This document shows positions 13,233 through 26,148 of a stretch of DNA of 64,000 bases, in pieces; position 1 is the stretch's first letter, and each line of letters starts with the position of its first letter. This DNA comes from Parascedosporium putredinis (taxonomy: Eukaryota > Ascomycota > Sordariomycetes > Microascales > Microascaceae): positions 124,001-188,000 of the forward strand of contig CASHTG010000005.1 of the NCBI GenBank assembly GCA_949357655.1, read 5' to 3'. Made by a program: the position numbers and the translations under genes. A model generated the notes under the pieces. It was not told where the DNA came from. It did no database searches and saw nothing but the letters and a program-made list of their open reading frames with translations.

Positions 13233-15332
13233 TCAGCGCCTGACAGCCATCTTCTGACACGCTACACGGGGCTTTTGTTCCGTGCCCATAGGTTGGCCAA
13301 ATCCAACCCTCTCTCCTGTGGCTCTACCTGTGGCTCTGCCTGTGGCTCTGCCTTTGGCTCTGCCTTTGGCTTCCTTTTGAATGCCATTCCCAGCTGAACC
13401 AAAAACAAACGTAAGAAGGGTCAAAGGCACCGCAAAGACCCAGTACATCCAAACCTCCCGAGACACGAAGAGCGTATCCCCGCTCCTGTCTGGGAGCTCG
13501 CTAACCTGGAAAAATGGCATGCTGAAGATTGTCTGCGGAGGCCTTACATTAGCGAGCAACTTGTACAACACCAGTCGTAGCTACCATTCAAGAAGAATTG
13601 GTGAATTTTGCAAACTGGATGCGGGACTGACCGAAACAAATGTAGCTGGTAGAAAAGTCATAGTGATCACCGCGATAACCTTCATCGCCTCCGCTTCTTT
13701 CCCTGCTTGCTCGCCGATTCGAACTTGAACCTTGCTATCCTTCTGAGCGGCGGTATGGAAAGCCTACACGAGACAATATTGTAAGTCCCCTCGACATTCT
13801 GCGAGGCTGAAAAAAGAGAAAGCAAACGGGAGAGAGAAAGAGAGAGCCTACAAGCTGCATTTCGTTCTGGATACGCGCTTTATTCGACTCGGCCCGGCAC
13901 GTGAGTGCCTCGACAAGCTTAAGCGGGAACCGAAACGGACTGTGATGTTTCCGCCAGGCGACAGGCCGGTGATTGGCGGCGCCGTGATCGCCATCACTGT
14001 CCTCGTCTCTCTCTCGACTAACCGAGTCCAAGAAATCTTGGTGTTGTTGCTGGATGCTCCGTATGGACTGGGAGGCTACTTCTAGCGTCTCACTAACGTG
14101 GACGGCATGTCTCGCCACTTCGTGGAGCACGCCGTAGTTTGGTTCTCGAGGTCTGTTCTAAAGCAAAGCGGAAGCAGAGAAAAACGCGCGGGAAAACCGT
14201 CAGCTCACAAAGAGAACCACGGGAGAAAGCCGGGCAAGGATCCGAAACTTACAGACTCCCACTCGCAGACATGATCCCGTATCGACCACACCGAGTCATC
14301 GTACAAGCGAAGCACCTGATGTACAAGAAAGACCGTAATCGAGTACGGGTCCTTGAGATCCACCTTGCTCGCGCAGGTATTAAGCGCCTCGCAGAGCCCA
14401 TCGCGAGCGATATCGGGCAGATTGAGGCAGAGAATCGTAATGGTGTCTTGCGACGGCGTCCAGTGCGCGAAGAAGGTCATCTCGTACCATTTCCACCCGT
14501 GCAGGCGCGTGAAGGAGTCGTGCACCGGGTTCGTGTTGTCAAACGTCTTCGTGTACGTGCGCTTTGGTTTCAGCTTTTGGAAGACTTGCTTGACGTTGAA
14601 GCGGCACCAATGCGCTGGGGACATCATGGCTCGTCAACAAAAAGCATGCCCACAATTCAGCAAGGCCACTACGTACTGTACTGCTGGAGCCTGCCATCGG
14701 TATCAAAGACCGGCTCGGATCCGGCAAACCCGTTAGACTCGTAACACAACCTGGTGCGTAGGAGCGGCGGGATGCTGAACTTTTCCGCGATGTGACCGGG
14801 GAGGGCCTCTTTTGATGGCTTTATGGCTTCCTGGGAGGCAAAGCTGCCGAAACCCTCGTTTGTAAACACGTTTGATATCAAAAGACACACAAGATTGCCA
14901 CGCCTCGTGTATGCTCAACAGGCAGGATGTGACGTACATGAGCCGCGCACGCGGCTGATCCTCCTTCTAAAGAGTGCAAAAGTTAATAAAAACAACCCGC
15001 ATAGAGAAGAATGTTCAGGACGCATGTGGGACTCACATTCAGTATGTTACCCCATGTTGAGTGTCCATCAGCCCAACGACCATTATTACCTTAAAAGATT
15101 GGTGTTAGCGATAACCCTTTGAGATTCCTCCAGGCCCCCAGCAGCTATGGTCACTCACCGAAATCCAGAATTTCCACTTCCACCCCGGCCTCCTCCACGG
15201 ACAGATCATACACGCGTCTGTCTTTTTCGTTGGAAGAGAGTCGCCCGCCATCATCTGCGAACTCAGTGTCGAGCCTGACAATGAAGGCGGAGAAGAGGTA
15301 TAATCCGACCCATCTAGATCGTCGGACTCCAT
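13233..15332 (-). CDS. Fungal CorA-like (Mg transporter superfamily) membrane protein
   Basis: This is a multi-exon gene. The start is ATG 15330-15332 (MESDDLDGSDYTSSPP). Exon 1 ends at 15159 (VEVEILDFG), and short exons follow (NNGRWADGHSTWGNILN, then a segment with CLLSIHEAWQS). Then come FSIPPLLRTRLCYESNGF and HWCRFNVKQVFQKL. The helical part follows: LRLYDDSVWSIRDHVCEWE, LHEVARHAVHVSETLEVA and ESNKARIQNEMQLAFHTAAQ. Near the C terminus are two membrane segments, AMKVIAVITMTFLPATFVS, then after an intron TIFSMPFFQ, and WMYWVFAVPLTLLTFVFG. This layout matches the fungal CorA-like family, where the classical GMN motif is replaced, so transport of Mg2+ is not assured. Breaks occur at the T run 15223-15227 (one base short) and near 14870. 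The tail carries 12-bp repeats (GRAT). The exact C terminus is uncertain. Confidence 0.8.
13317..13370. repeat. 12-bp tandem repeat inside the CorA-like gene
   Basis: About 4.5 copies of a unit close to tgtggctctgcc encode KGRAKGRATGRATGRAT on the minus strand, after the second membrane segment. Copies differ by one or two bases. Confidence 0.85.
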
Positions 15333-17180
15333 CGAGAGAGGACGAACACGGGCTGATAAACAAAAGGTCGTTGATGGACCCTCGCCTTCTTTTTCCGTTT
15401 TCTCCGTTTTTCGGTTTGATTTCACTTTCGCAAGGCCGGGGAATGCCTTGTGAGGGCCAGAACCGAAAATCAATCGTCTTTCTTCTTTTTCAGCTCCTCA
15501 CCAGAGAGTATTTGTATAATTCGCTCGAAACTGTTGTGCCGCTCAGCCTGGTGCTTTAATTTGGTTCATGCATTTCGTGTACCCCCGGTACTGACTGCCT
15601 GTAGGGCAAGCTGCGCCCTATACAGAGGATCAGGAAGAGAGACATGGAAGGACTTCAAAGGTCACGCCTCCACCAACATTGAACAAGATATCCCACCACT
15701 CTAGGCGGCCCGTATATATGCACAGCTACAGGTTGCCACTTACTCCTCTCTGACTTGCTCCTCGTGGCACCCCCTCGCCACGCCCTCCCCATGGACCTTC
15801 CTATAGCTATTCACAATAGGACACTCGGCCTTGCGATGGCGAAGAGCGGCGTCCCCTCTTTCGCCTCAGCCCAGTTTAGGAATCGATATCCGTCCGTTGC
15901 GTGATCGAACAGTCCACCGCCTACCTTTATACTTCGAGAGCTGTCTCCTGTCTTGAATCGACACATACATATCACCACTGCTTTTGCATGTAAAGTGCAG
16001 ACCGGTCTCTCCGCCCGATACATGTCCTGCAAGTGGGCAGCACGACATGTTCAGCCTTCAAAGAACCCGCCTCTCCTCTCCAGTCAACGATTATTTAGTA
16101 TCTGCGCTATTCGCGGCCGTGCTGCACTTGCCGCCTTCATTTTCCCCCATCACTCGCCCGAGCGGAAAAACAAATAAATAAACAAATAAATATAAAGCCA
16201 AGACTCTACCCACTGTCTTCTTAGTGCCGGTCCGGCACCGATCGTCAAAGTGGGTCCTAGTCCGCAAAGTCGGATGAAGCGCCCCGGAAGTGTAAATCAC
16301 CCTCCCGGAACGGACTCGCGGTGCCCTTCTCTTGCCAACCTCATATGCTTGGCGGATAGGTTCTAGTAGACTTGTAACAGGTGGGAATATCTACATCACC
16401 AGAATTTGGAAACGACGCACAAGAGTAAAAATGATGTTGATGACAGAAAAGGCAAAGGGAAAGGGTTAATGAAAGAGGGAGAGAGGAAAAGGAAAGGCGA
16501 AAAAAATGTGGGTACGATCGCCTGAGGAAACGGCGAACCCCCAGGGCTTTATACCTCTCCTTGCCGCTCTTTTTACATTTTTATTGGTCGTTGGATGTTC
16601 AATGCAAGGCAGAAGTGCTGCGCCTGGGGCTGTGCGTCAGGCGCAGCACTTCTGCCTTGCAGACATCAGTCTTGATCAAGTGCTCAGAGAATTCGAAATC
16701 TTCTCCTGCCCACGGGCTGATTCACGCATATTTTAAGTAAGTATAGATTGTTAAAAATATCAGGATTGACAAAAGTTCAATTGATCTCCTAGAAAAAGAA
16801 AAAGAAAGATAATGACCCTAATGCCGGGGCGCCAAGTCATGTTACTTCAAATTGGCTTCACAGAGTTTTGTTTCATTGCTTCTGCCCCCGGTCGGTTCCA
16901 GAGCTTGAGGAGCAGATTCATGAAAGCATGTCTTCATCTTTTTTTTGTTTGGTCTTTTGTGTAGTTGGGTTCTATAGTCGTTTCCCATCCTGTCACTGTA
17001 CCCGTTTTTTGCACCACAGGCCTTGTTCTTTTTTCTTTCCCATCAATTGAGATGGCCTGTAGCCCATTCATTAATTCTCCTGCGCTGCAAGCTACCTACA
17101 GTACACATAGGCGCCTCGCGTTACAAGAGGGGCGGTTCTGTTTCAAGAGCCGCCGGAAGCCTTGACCTCACAGAGGAAAT
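15333..17180. other. Intergenic region between CorA-like and GAPDH genes
   Basis: This holds the 5' flank of the CorA-like gene and the 3' flank of GAPDH. Apart from the perfect hairpin at 16603-16661 I see no gene; the plus-strand frame 16506-16736 merely reads through that hairpin. Confidence 0.6.
16603..16661. repeat. Perfect 24-bp inverted repeat with 11-nt loop
   Basis: The left arm 16603-16626 (begins tgcaaggcagaag, ends gcgcctg) is exactly complementary to the right arm 16638-16661 (begins caggcgcag, ends cttctgccttgca). The spacer 16627-16637 is gggctgtgcgt. Transcribed from either strand, it would give a 24-bp perfect stem. It lies about 520 bp beyond the GAPDH stop codon. There is no T tract right after either arm, so it is not a simple terminator. 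Confidence 0.9.
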
Positions 17181-18756
17181 TTAGGCGTTGCCGTCAGCCT
17201 TGGCGACGTAGGCAAGAAGATCGAGGACACGGCGAGAGTATCCCCACTCGTTGTCGTACCAGCTGACGACCTTGACAAAGTTGTCGTTGAGGGCAATACC
17301 GGCCTTGGCGTCGAAGATGGACGAGTTAGGGTTGCCAATCATGTCGGTGGAGACAATGTCATCCTCAGTGTAGGCGAGGATTCCCTTGAGCTCGCCCTCG
17401 GAAGCGGCCTTGATGGTGGCCTTGATGTCCTCGTACGAGGCGGCCTTCTCGATGCGGACAGTCAAGTCAACAACGGAGACGTTGGCGGTGGGTACACGCA
17501 TCGACATGCCGGTGAGCTTGCCGTTGAGCGAGGGGATAACCTTGCCGACAGCCTTGGCGGCGCCGGTGCTGCTGGGAATGATGTTCTGAGCAGCGGTACG
17601 GCCACCACGCCAGTCCTTAGCGGAGGGACCATCGACGGTCTTCTGGGTGGCGGTGTAGGAGTGGACGGTGGTCATGAGACCCTCGATAATGGTGTACTTG
17701 TCGTTGAGGACCTTGGCGAGGGGAGCAAGGCAGTTGGTGGTGCAAGAGGCGTTGGAGATGACATCGGCCTTGCCGTCGTAGGTCTTCTCGTTGACACCCA
17801 TCACGTACATGGGGGCATCGGAAGAGGGGCAGAGATGATGACCTTCTTGGCACCGCCCTTAAGATGGGCAGAGGCCTTGTCGGTGGTGGTGAAGACACCG
17901 GTGGACTCAATGACGTACTGAGCGCCAGTCTCGGCCCAGGGGATGTTGGCGGGGTCGCGCTCCTGGTAGAACTTGATGGTCTTGCCGTTGACAATGAGGT
18001 TCTTGCCATCGACCTTGATGTCACCCTTGAAGATGCCGTGGGTGCTGTCGTACTTGAGCATGTACTCCTAGAGTGAGGGAAAAGAGAGTCAATTAGCAAC
18101 ATGTCCACGAGCGAAGAATTCTTTTTCTTTTTTTAAGAAACAAGTGAAAGATTGTGAGAAATAAGTGAAAGAGCTTCGTCAAGTCTCAAGCTCCCTCAGC
18201 TGAGTGAATGGGACCCATTGCCATTGATGGAGAGCTTGGACTGGACGTGGCTGCCATAGTATCATGAAGAGCGGGGCAAAAATGTGGTCCAACCAGGATG
18301 CGCCTGCCCCCTGCTGCTGCGTGTTGTGGATTTTTTGTTGATGGCGGGGTAGCAAAAGCTTTTTCCCTTCACCTTGTTGGTGGGGCCTGCAGAAGGAGGG
18401 GCAAACGCAGCTGGTCTTCCGTGTCCGCGCCTGCCAAAAGTGTCGCGCCACCCGTCCAGTGATATCACTGGAATTGCAACGTGAAGCAGGAGCTCAGATG
18501 GAGACAGAGGGAAAGAAAAAGAGTCCTCGTCAAAACAACGAAGGGCTTGTGAAAAAGAAGAAAAAGGGAAACCGAACTACGAGCAGCTGGTTTGTGCTTC
18601 ACTTCTGGTCGCTTTAAAGGTTTTACTTACAGCGTAGTGGGTCTCAATGAAGGGATCGTTGATGGCAACAATCTCGACCTCGGGGTGCTCAGCAGCATTG
18701 CGGAAGACAATGCGGCCGATACGACCGAAACCGTTGATGCCGACCTTGATAGCCAT
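17181..18756 (-). CDS. gpd1: Glyceraldehyde-3-phosphate dehydrogenase
   Basis: GAPDH oxidises and phosphorylates glyceraldehyde 3-phosphate with NAD+ in cytosolic glycolysis. Exon 1 (18631-18756) encodes MAIKVGINGFGRIGRIVFRN, the NAD-binding start, through DPFIETHYA. A 563-nt intron (18068-18630, gtaagt...ctctag) follows, then exon 2 (17181-18067) from EYMLKYDSTHG. The catalytic Cys lies in SNASCTTNCLAP, and SSTGAAKAVGKVIPSLNGKL and SWYDNEWGYSRRVLDLL are intact. The frame breaks at the G run 17826-17829: the plus strand lacks one G, and adding it restores the conserved join VIISAPSSDAPMYVMGV. Total length is then 337 residues, normal for the family. An inactive copy is unlikely since every conserved site is present. 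Expect strong constitutive expression; upstream DNA is purine-rich on the plus strand, that is pyrimidine-rich on the coding strand. Confidence 0.98.
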
Positions 18757-21700
18757 TTTGGTGGTTTATGTGGTTTGGGAGAAAGAAAGGGTATCTATTC
18801 GATTGTGATCGTCTTTTCGTTAGTCTGGCCCGAGAGAGATAAGCAGGTCAAGGCGGGGGATGAGTGTGAGGGAGTGAGTGAAGAAAAAGCGAGCTTGGCC
18901 AGGGGAAAGGACAACGAGTAGACCCGAAAACGGGAGCTTGAAGCGAATCATCAGGGCGAAACAAGGAGAAAGGGAGGGGCAAGAAGCAGTGGCAGCAGAA
19001 TTTTCCCGCGCCCGGTCTCTGGCTCTTTCCCAAGCTCCGATTTAGGCGGGGTAGCTGTAAGGACGCGGGAGGGAAGGGTAGCGACCCTCCACGAGCTTCC
19101 TGTCCCCTTCTCGCACCACAATGGCGATGAGAAACAGGCCCCCTCAAGCTCCTAGAGCTAGCTAGGTGGACGCGGGGAGGTAAAGCTCTAGGGGATGAAC
19201 GACAATCAAGTCATGATCCGACGAGTGGAAGGGGATGAAGGCGAGGGCAGAGCTGGAGAAGCTTGGAGCTATGACTAGCTTCGCGCCGAGGATGCTTACC
19301 TAGAAGTAGTGGACGAAAGGGTCTGGGGAGCTTTCACTTGGAAAGACGATGCTTGGTTGATGGGTATGGGGAGAGGAGATGGGAAGAAGAGAAGAAGAGA
19401 GGAAGAAGGGAAAGAAAAAAATCTAATGGAGCTGGATGAGGTAGTAATAAGGAGGTTTCTTGGGGAGGGGAAACCAAGTCCGGACCAGCCCAGCCCGATG
19501 AGATTGGTCTCTTCGATTGTCCCTGTTTTTCTTTTCTTTTCCTTTTCCTTTTCTTTTGGCTCCAGATTGGGTCACGGTTACCCAGTTACGAGCGCAATAC
19601 TTCATGATTTGTTACTTTTACAGATTACGATTACGGCGACGGCGGTGACGGCGGAACCGCAGAGAGGAGGGATGGGGAGGCGGGGGCGCGGACCCGGCTC
19701 GAAAAAAAGCGTGGGTGGCACCATGAGCATTTGGTTTGGTCACTGATCAAGGATGTACAAGTAGCGTATCCATCGTAAAGTGTCTACGTTGTTAAACGGA
19801 GATGTGGCGGACGGCGGTACAATCGATCCATGTACAGCTCTCGCCTTTTCCCCGTCCGCACTCTTCAACAACCTGGAGAATCGGAGCACAACTGGTAATC
19901 ACTCCAAAAAGAGCGTGCTTCCTTTTTGTAATCGCAGTCCTTGGTCCAGAGGAAAAAGAAGGTTTCGATCGGTCTCAATGGGCGAAACATCACGGAATTT
20001 CCTCCCGATTTCCCTTTTGTCAGTAGATTCCAGGCACAAACCACGCGCGCACGCGTGTTTTCCCTGTTACGACGTGGGAGAGACAACCCCCACCAACCCG
20101 CCTTGCATCCATTGAGGGGAGAACCTCTGCCTCTCTCTCCTCTCTCTCGCCTCGTTGCCAACGTCAAAGGATAAGGTGAGCGAGTGGAAATAAAACGAGA
20201 CGAGAATCCGAAAATATGGCATGGTTAGGCGTCACAGCAGGGGCGAACAGACCAGGACGGCAGCGAAACGAGCTCGGTCGACTTTCAACGAGTTACACAG
20301 CAACAAGCTGCCCACTCATACGATCGAGTACTCGGGCGAGGAAATGGATGTTGGACCTTCATCTGCTGAGGGTGGGGAACTCACGAACCATGTACTTTCG
20401 TCAGGGCCTTGAGCTCCGACACGGGTAGCGAGTACATCCATTGGTTCAATCAGTTTCAACTATCCTTTCTAGTCGCCCTCTTTTTTCCCTCCCCCTCCGT
20501 CGAGAGCTCGAAAGCGTGCCTGCATGCAACTTTCCTGATCTGGGCTGCGTTTCCATCAGGGTCTCTCTGTATCTTTTTTTTTTTTTTTTTTTTGGCTCGT
20601 TTTCTTTTCCCAACCAAAATGTCCGCCGGACTCGTTGACCGAGATGGAAGAGCGTGGGCGACGAGGAAGGATAATATGATATGACATACTCTCTGGAGTT
20701 GTCCCACCACCACCATCACTACCCCCATCGTGATAATGATCTATGGATGAGTCTTCTACGCCTTGCACCTCTTTTTGGCCACATCACCAATCAATCCATT
20801 TGCAAAACCTTGGCTCTCATTTGTAATAGCAGTAAAAAATTCGGACTGAATGGAAAAGCGGCACATTCGGATTTCGGCCGACTCGGTCATGGGCCCCGAA
20901 GCTCTTGGGGGTGCTTGATTACCTGGACTGGCCTTCCCGCCCGTGGCGCGCCCTTTCGCCTCACATCCCATCCCACCCTTTTGACATGCTTGGTGAGCAT
21001 CAATGTGTGGCCATGAAAACCTGCCACGGGATTGTGGCTTATTTTCATGCCCTCTCTGACTCCATCCATGAAGAGTGTCATTAGCTCCTCGTTTTTCTTT
21101 TTCGTTGCCTCCGCGCGCAACTCTCTTCCCAACGCTTACGGAGCACTAGTTGGGTGGGGAGCTCTGTTGCATCGGGCCAAGTCGGGCCTATCTTTCCAGC
21201 AAAGTATGACGTGCCAGACCTCAATGGATTCATAGGAAACTGTTCATGTGTGGAATGCCATAAGCATTATTGAATGCAATGAAAGTCGAGACAGCTGAGC
21301 TTTCGAGGAGGGGATCCGTTTGTTGATGCCCTCCCCGCCGGCTGGTAACTAATGGCCCCTCACTACAAACTATTACGGACATCCAAGGATCCAGATGGAA
21401 CAACCTTGTGTTTTGAATCGACCACACAGCTGAAAGAGCAGAGTGGAAGATCCATCAAGCTTGGCTATCGCAATGCGGTCCGTTTCTACCGAGCTCAATT
21501 CCTTTCTCTACGACCCTCTCGCTCCAAAAGGTGGCTATGTATTACGAGACGGTTTGGATAACGTAAAAATCGCGCAGCGCGGATACAAACCAAGTGACAA
21601 GCGGCACAGGAAAGAATAACAGATTCTTTCCTCTTCTTGTAATCGTTTTCCTTTTTTTCCTGTTCTTTTTCTTTTCTTTTTCGGGTCATTGCTTTCTCCC

Positions 21701-24700
21701 GCGATCTCGGTTAACGTTTCTGCTAACCATGGGCTTTGACGCACCCTTTTCATCACCTTTGCGCCCCCACCATCAAGCACGAACCCACCCCGCGTCCTAG
21801 AATTTCACAATGGACCGTTCCTTATCATGAGATGTCTGTTTTTTATCGCCGCCCATTTGGGGCTGGATGTGACTTGACTTGCGTTGACTGGCGCCAAAGC
21901 AGGCGTATTTTACTTTTTTAGTCCGAGGACGGTGATGTATCCAATATATCCATTCATGCCCACTCTTCCTGAGCTAGAGGAAGAGGAGGAGCTTTAGCAC
22001 GGCCGTGGCTACCGTTTTCTCTCTCAAAGGTTGCAAGCTACCCCTCGGATCCGGGCTTGTAGCTATGTACTGGAGCTTGAGGAGCCGAGTCTCTTTGCGG
22101 TAGCGAGCGTGACGCATGGGCAGATCAAAAAATCGCAGAAGCATACAACATTCTGTAGAAACCGATCGATGCAAGAACCCGCGGGACCCCGAATCCGATT
22201 CAAGGTACGAAAGCCACCATGCTCCTTCGCCAGAGCCTTGCTTGGGAGACGAGGGGGGAGGCGATCTTCATACGTTCCAATCCCTGCAGCCTGCGAGCGC
22301 GAGGCGCTTTCCTATTATCTGCGTCCCCTGATAGGGAGCTCAGCCGTGGACAACCAAAAAAAAGATCTTATGAACGCATATCACCTTCGATAGTATTAGT
22401 ATTAGCATTCGTAATCGCCCCAAGCGCTCCTTATGAGGCTTTTGTCTCCGTGGATGGATGCACGCACGATAACCCCGGAAACCCAGTTTGGTTGCCCTGC
22501 CACATTTTCTCAAGTGACGGTTCGACTCCGAATCTAGCAAACTACGCGGGCATCTGATACATTGATTGCACGATCCCTTGACCCATTCCGTTGTGGATGG
22601 GGTCCATTCTCGCCGTCTTCACAAGCCCGCCAAGTGCAGAGGTTGCCAAGGTAGGACTGGTCTGGCAGGGCGACTACTCGAACCTATTGATGGATGGATC
22701 CGTTCAATGTTCCGTTTGTTGCCCCGCCTCCCTGACCGCGGGGTCCTTTCTTCCACGTCGAAGGCTCGTTGGAAATTTGAAGAGAAAAAAACCAAGCCCC
22801 TCAGTCGGCCCGCTGTTCCTCAGTGTCATTCTCAATTGAAGAGAAATTCACTCAACTGGCAAGATTCTAAACCAATCTGAAAAAGGGCGAAATGGGGAAG
22901 GGAATGAATTATCCGAGATGATAATAAAAGGGCCGTTCCCGCCCCCGTCTTCGGGCTCTCCTCCAACAAGATTGAGGCATCGACACCCATGGCCTTGATG
23001 GGGAGCTTCAATTGATCAGAGCTGCGCTGGGGGCGGCGCACTACGCGAGAGTACCCATCTATGGCCAATGCAACGACTTACAAAGAAACAAGGATAAGGG
23101 AAAACATTAGTTGGGTCAATGCAAGTCATCTCTTTGCCGGAACACAACTATATTCAAGGACCCGGGAGCTTGGGCACCATGTACGCAAGAAAAGCCTGTT
23201 TCCATCTTGCCTTTTGATCTTGGTGCACTCGCACCGCCATCAAGGTACGAGACACGACATCAAGGTGGTTGGTTGCGTGTGGTGTTTGATACACCGTGAA
23301 CGGGTATCTCTTTTCTCGGGCATCCTTCCTCATCGACCAAAATGGTGAAGAAAACGGTGTCAAGGACACTTTATTGCGTACATGTATCCAGGGGACGGAC
23401 CCATGTGCCTGGGAAGGGGGATGTCTCGCCCAACCAAATTTCCCCCCTTGTCTATTTTTGCCTGCCCGCGTGCCTCCATCGTGAAGCGCACCCTCCAAGC
23501 GCCTAAGCCCCGCGAGCGCCGATGCACACCCTCGGCCTCCCTCGGGCCCCCAACTTCCGAACATCGCCAGAACCCGCCGCGCTCCATAGCCGAGTCGGGT
23601 CCTCCTATCCGGAGGAGGGAGCGCTTACATCAATTTGCTCCTTTATTTTCAATTTTTACTAGTTCACCGTATCTCCGAACCCCCACCCCTGAAACAATAA
23701 AAGAGAAAGCAATCAAAACTTACTGCGTTTCTTTTTTCTTGGATTCCTTCCTGGCCTACAGTCCTCGACACGGCCTTCTTGTTATCCGGGGTAAAAGTAG
23801 TGAATACCAAGAAGAAAAAAAAGGGTAGATGGCCACTCCTCCCCGCCCCGCCCCTGCCAATAGCCTCGGATGGAGACTAACAAGTCGGGACGCGCCAACG
23901 CCACTAGATCCCGTCTCTACCCGGAGAACCTCTCCAAGCGCGTATCGTGTGCCACCCTTTCCCTCCGTTTTTTTGTTCCCCTTCTCTTATTCGGATTTGG
24001 TACGGCTTGCCCTGCCATGGCTCGATCTCCGATCTTTTTCGCCTGCAATCAAAAAGAGAGTCCATCTCCGCTTTCGTCTGCCGTTCGTTCTCCGGAGAGC
24101 CCTGGCCTCCCCATCTCTCCCCGTGCCCCGCTTGTTTGTTTCCTCGTTAGCTCAATTCCTTTTTCTTTTCCCCTTTCCGGCGTACCTATTCGGCACTATA
24201 AGCTTGAACGATCACGAGCTTGCTAGCCTGGAAAACGCGAAGCTTAGAATAGAAGTCTTCGCGTCGGAGAAGCCGAGGTGCTTTTGGCCTGTAACCTGCC
24301 CTTTTCAGGCCATTGCTCTTTTTGTTTCTAGGTTGCTTGTTCGCTCTAGCCCGGTTTCGTCTTCTACTAATACCAGACAGCTTTGATACTATTGCCCATC
24401 CGTTCTTGCTGTTCCTCCGCAACGGTGCCTTTCTGTTCTAGGAAGCCACTATCACTTCCGTTTGCGTGCTGAGCCACGCTCCTCGTGCTTCCCGGGCGAG
24501 TACGCGGCATCTTTGTTTCCAAGGTACTTGAGCCCGGGAGTTGAAGGAAGAGAGCAGCTAGAGAAACCGCCGGGTCCCCAGTGGAGTGAACGAGGGCGGC
24601 TGGACAAGGTGTGAGCGGGGGCATTAACAGGAAGACCATCGTAGTCTCCACTAACACACATACTTGTACCTCTTCCCAAGGCGCTTCCTCCCGTCGTCCT

Positions 24701-26148
24701 TCTCAAACACCCCCTTGTCCGCGAGGCTTGAACCTGTTAGCACCGAGGGACAAGACAACCATCACGTGCGTAGAACGGGAGAGAGCTGAACGTTAGTGTG
24801 GCACTAGAATCTCTTAAAAGGATATCATCATGGTCATTATGATACGGAAAGCAACAGGGTTATAAAAGGGAGAAAGGCGACATTCGAACCTTCCGCGCCT
24901 TTCCTCCCCTCCTCCCTTTCTCACTGGTGTACCCAGAAGAAAAACCAAAGAAAGCTACACAAAAAGGTACTTTTTCTCTCCGTCTGGTTTCCTCCGTACC
25001 CCCAGTGTTTTCTTTTTCCTGGGGGTTCGATTCCTTGGAATCGATCATTTGCATCCATTGAAGAATGCCGGTGGAGACCCGGGCCACCTGGCACGGGTCC
25101 CACCGGGATCAAATCAATGCTCACTTACGCACTTTAGGGTACTGTTTCCTTTGCTGTTGAAAGAACAAGAATGAAGAAGTCAATCCTAGCATTGGCCAAG
25201 ATCGAGCAGAAACGGGTCAAGGAAATCCGGGAGACGAGAAAAGCAAGAGAGTTTGAAGAGTCTGGATCTGTTTCTTTGCAAGGGAATACCAAGATAAAAA
25301 AGCCAAAGGAGATGGAAGAAAAACAAAGAACATATCGGGTATTAGGATATCGTGAATCCATCGCCCACCTTCCTCGCAAAAACCTCTCCATTCCAGTTGG
25401 ACCGTTCCGAACATTGAAGAAAAGAAAAGGAAAGAAAAAGAAAACAAAAGACCGAAAAGAACAACCAAGATATATCGCACACCAGCTCGGGACCGCTCCC
25501 TTCGACTAGCCAGGGACAGGGGTACTCGAGAAGGCCAAGCTCCAAGGGGGTAAGAAGAGGTTGGGTGGGAGAGGGAGAGGGAGAGAGGACATGAGGGTGA
25601 AAATCAAGCTGGAATAAAGAGACAGTAGAACCAATCGCCCTTGGTTTTCATTCCCCAACTCCTTCGAAACAAAGAAAAAAAAAAAAAAGGAAAACCCCGT
25701 TCCTGCGTAAAGCCGAATAGAATCGAGTAGCCGAGATCATCCAAGGCGAGAGGAGAGGTGGAGGAACGCGTAGTGAAAGATGACAGGGTAAGCGGGCGAA
25801 AACGAAGGTCAGGGATGAGGACCAACACCTTCGCCCCTTCTCTTTCACATTGTCTGCCACATCCACAGCTTCTCGCCTCCCTTGCCTCAATCTCGAATCA
25901 TTCCAGGACGACACTGGTGGAACGAACCAGCCATAAGGAGGGGAAAAATACATGGTGGGCAAAAGCCCGGTCCCCGCAAGCCACCTTTCTTGTCCGAGAT
26001 TGTAGATTACAGTATACATGTGCCTGAGTTATGGCAACCCCGTCTTAAGATGGATGGGGGTGGGCGATGTGGCAAAGGGGGTGATTCTACATCATCTCTG
26101 CAGAGCCATCCCTAGCCTCACCTCGCCGGTTGGTACAGACAACGCAGG
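18757..26148. other. 7.4-kb stretch without a credible gene
   Basis: The first few hundred bases are the GAPDH promoter region. The rest has scattered short frames with no family resemblance. A plus-strand frame at 23829-24386 (185 codons) lies in C/T-rich DNA and looks like leader composition. A T20 tract lies at 20574-20593. No tRNA, rRNA or transposon signature was seen. Confidence 0.55.
20574..20593. repeat. T20 homopolymer
   Basis: A run of 20 T on the plus strand. The true length is doubtful, given homopolymer errors elsewhere in this sequence. Confidence 0.9.

Noticed and set aside
12883..13260. 125-codon minus-strand frame overlapping the end of the CorA-like gene
   Set aside because: No domain, and it overlaps the CorA-like tail in another frame; it could be an alternative tail, but the evidence is weak.
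16506..16736. 76-codon plus-strand frame across the hairpin
   Set aside because: Its middle is simply the inverted repeat; no conserved features.
17181..18756. Reading GAPDH as a pseudogene because of its frameshift
   Set aside because: All conserved residues are intact on both sides, and a single missing base in a run of four explains it, as in many other genes of the window.
23829..24386. 185-codon plus-strand frame
   Set aside because: Pro/Leu/Phe/Ser composition is what C/T-rich leader DNA gives; a second overlapping frame is equally open.
25015..25045. tRNA-like B box (ggttcgattcc)
   Set aside because: The flanks cannot form the T-arm stem and no A box lies at the right distance.
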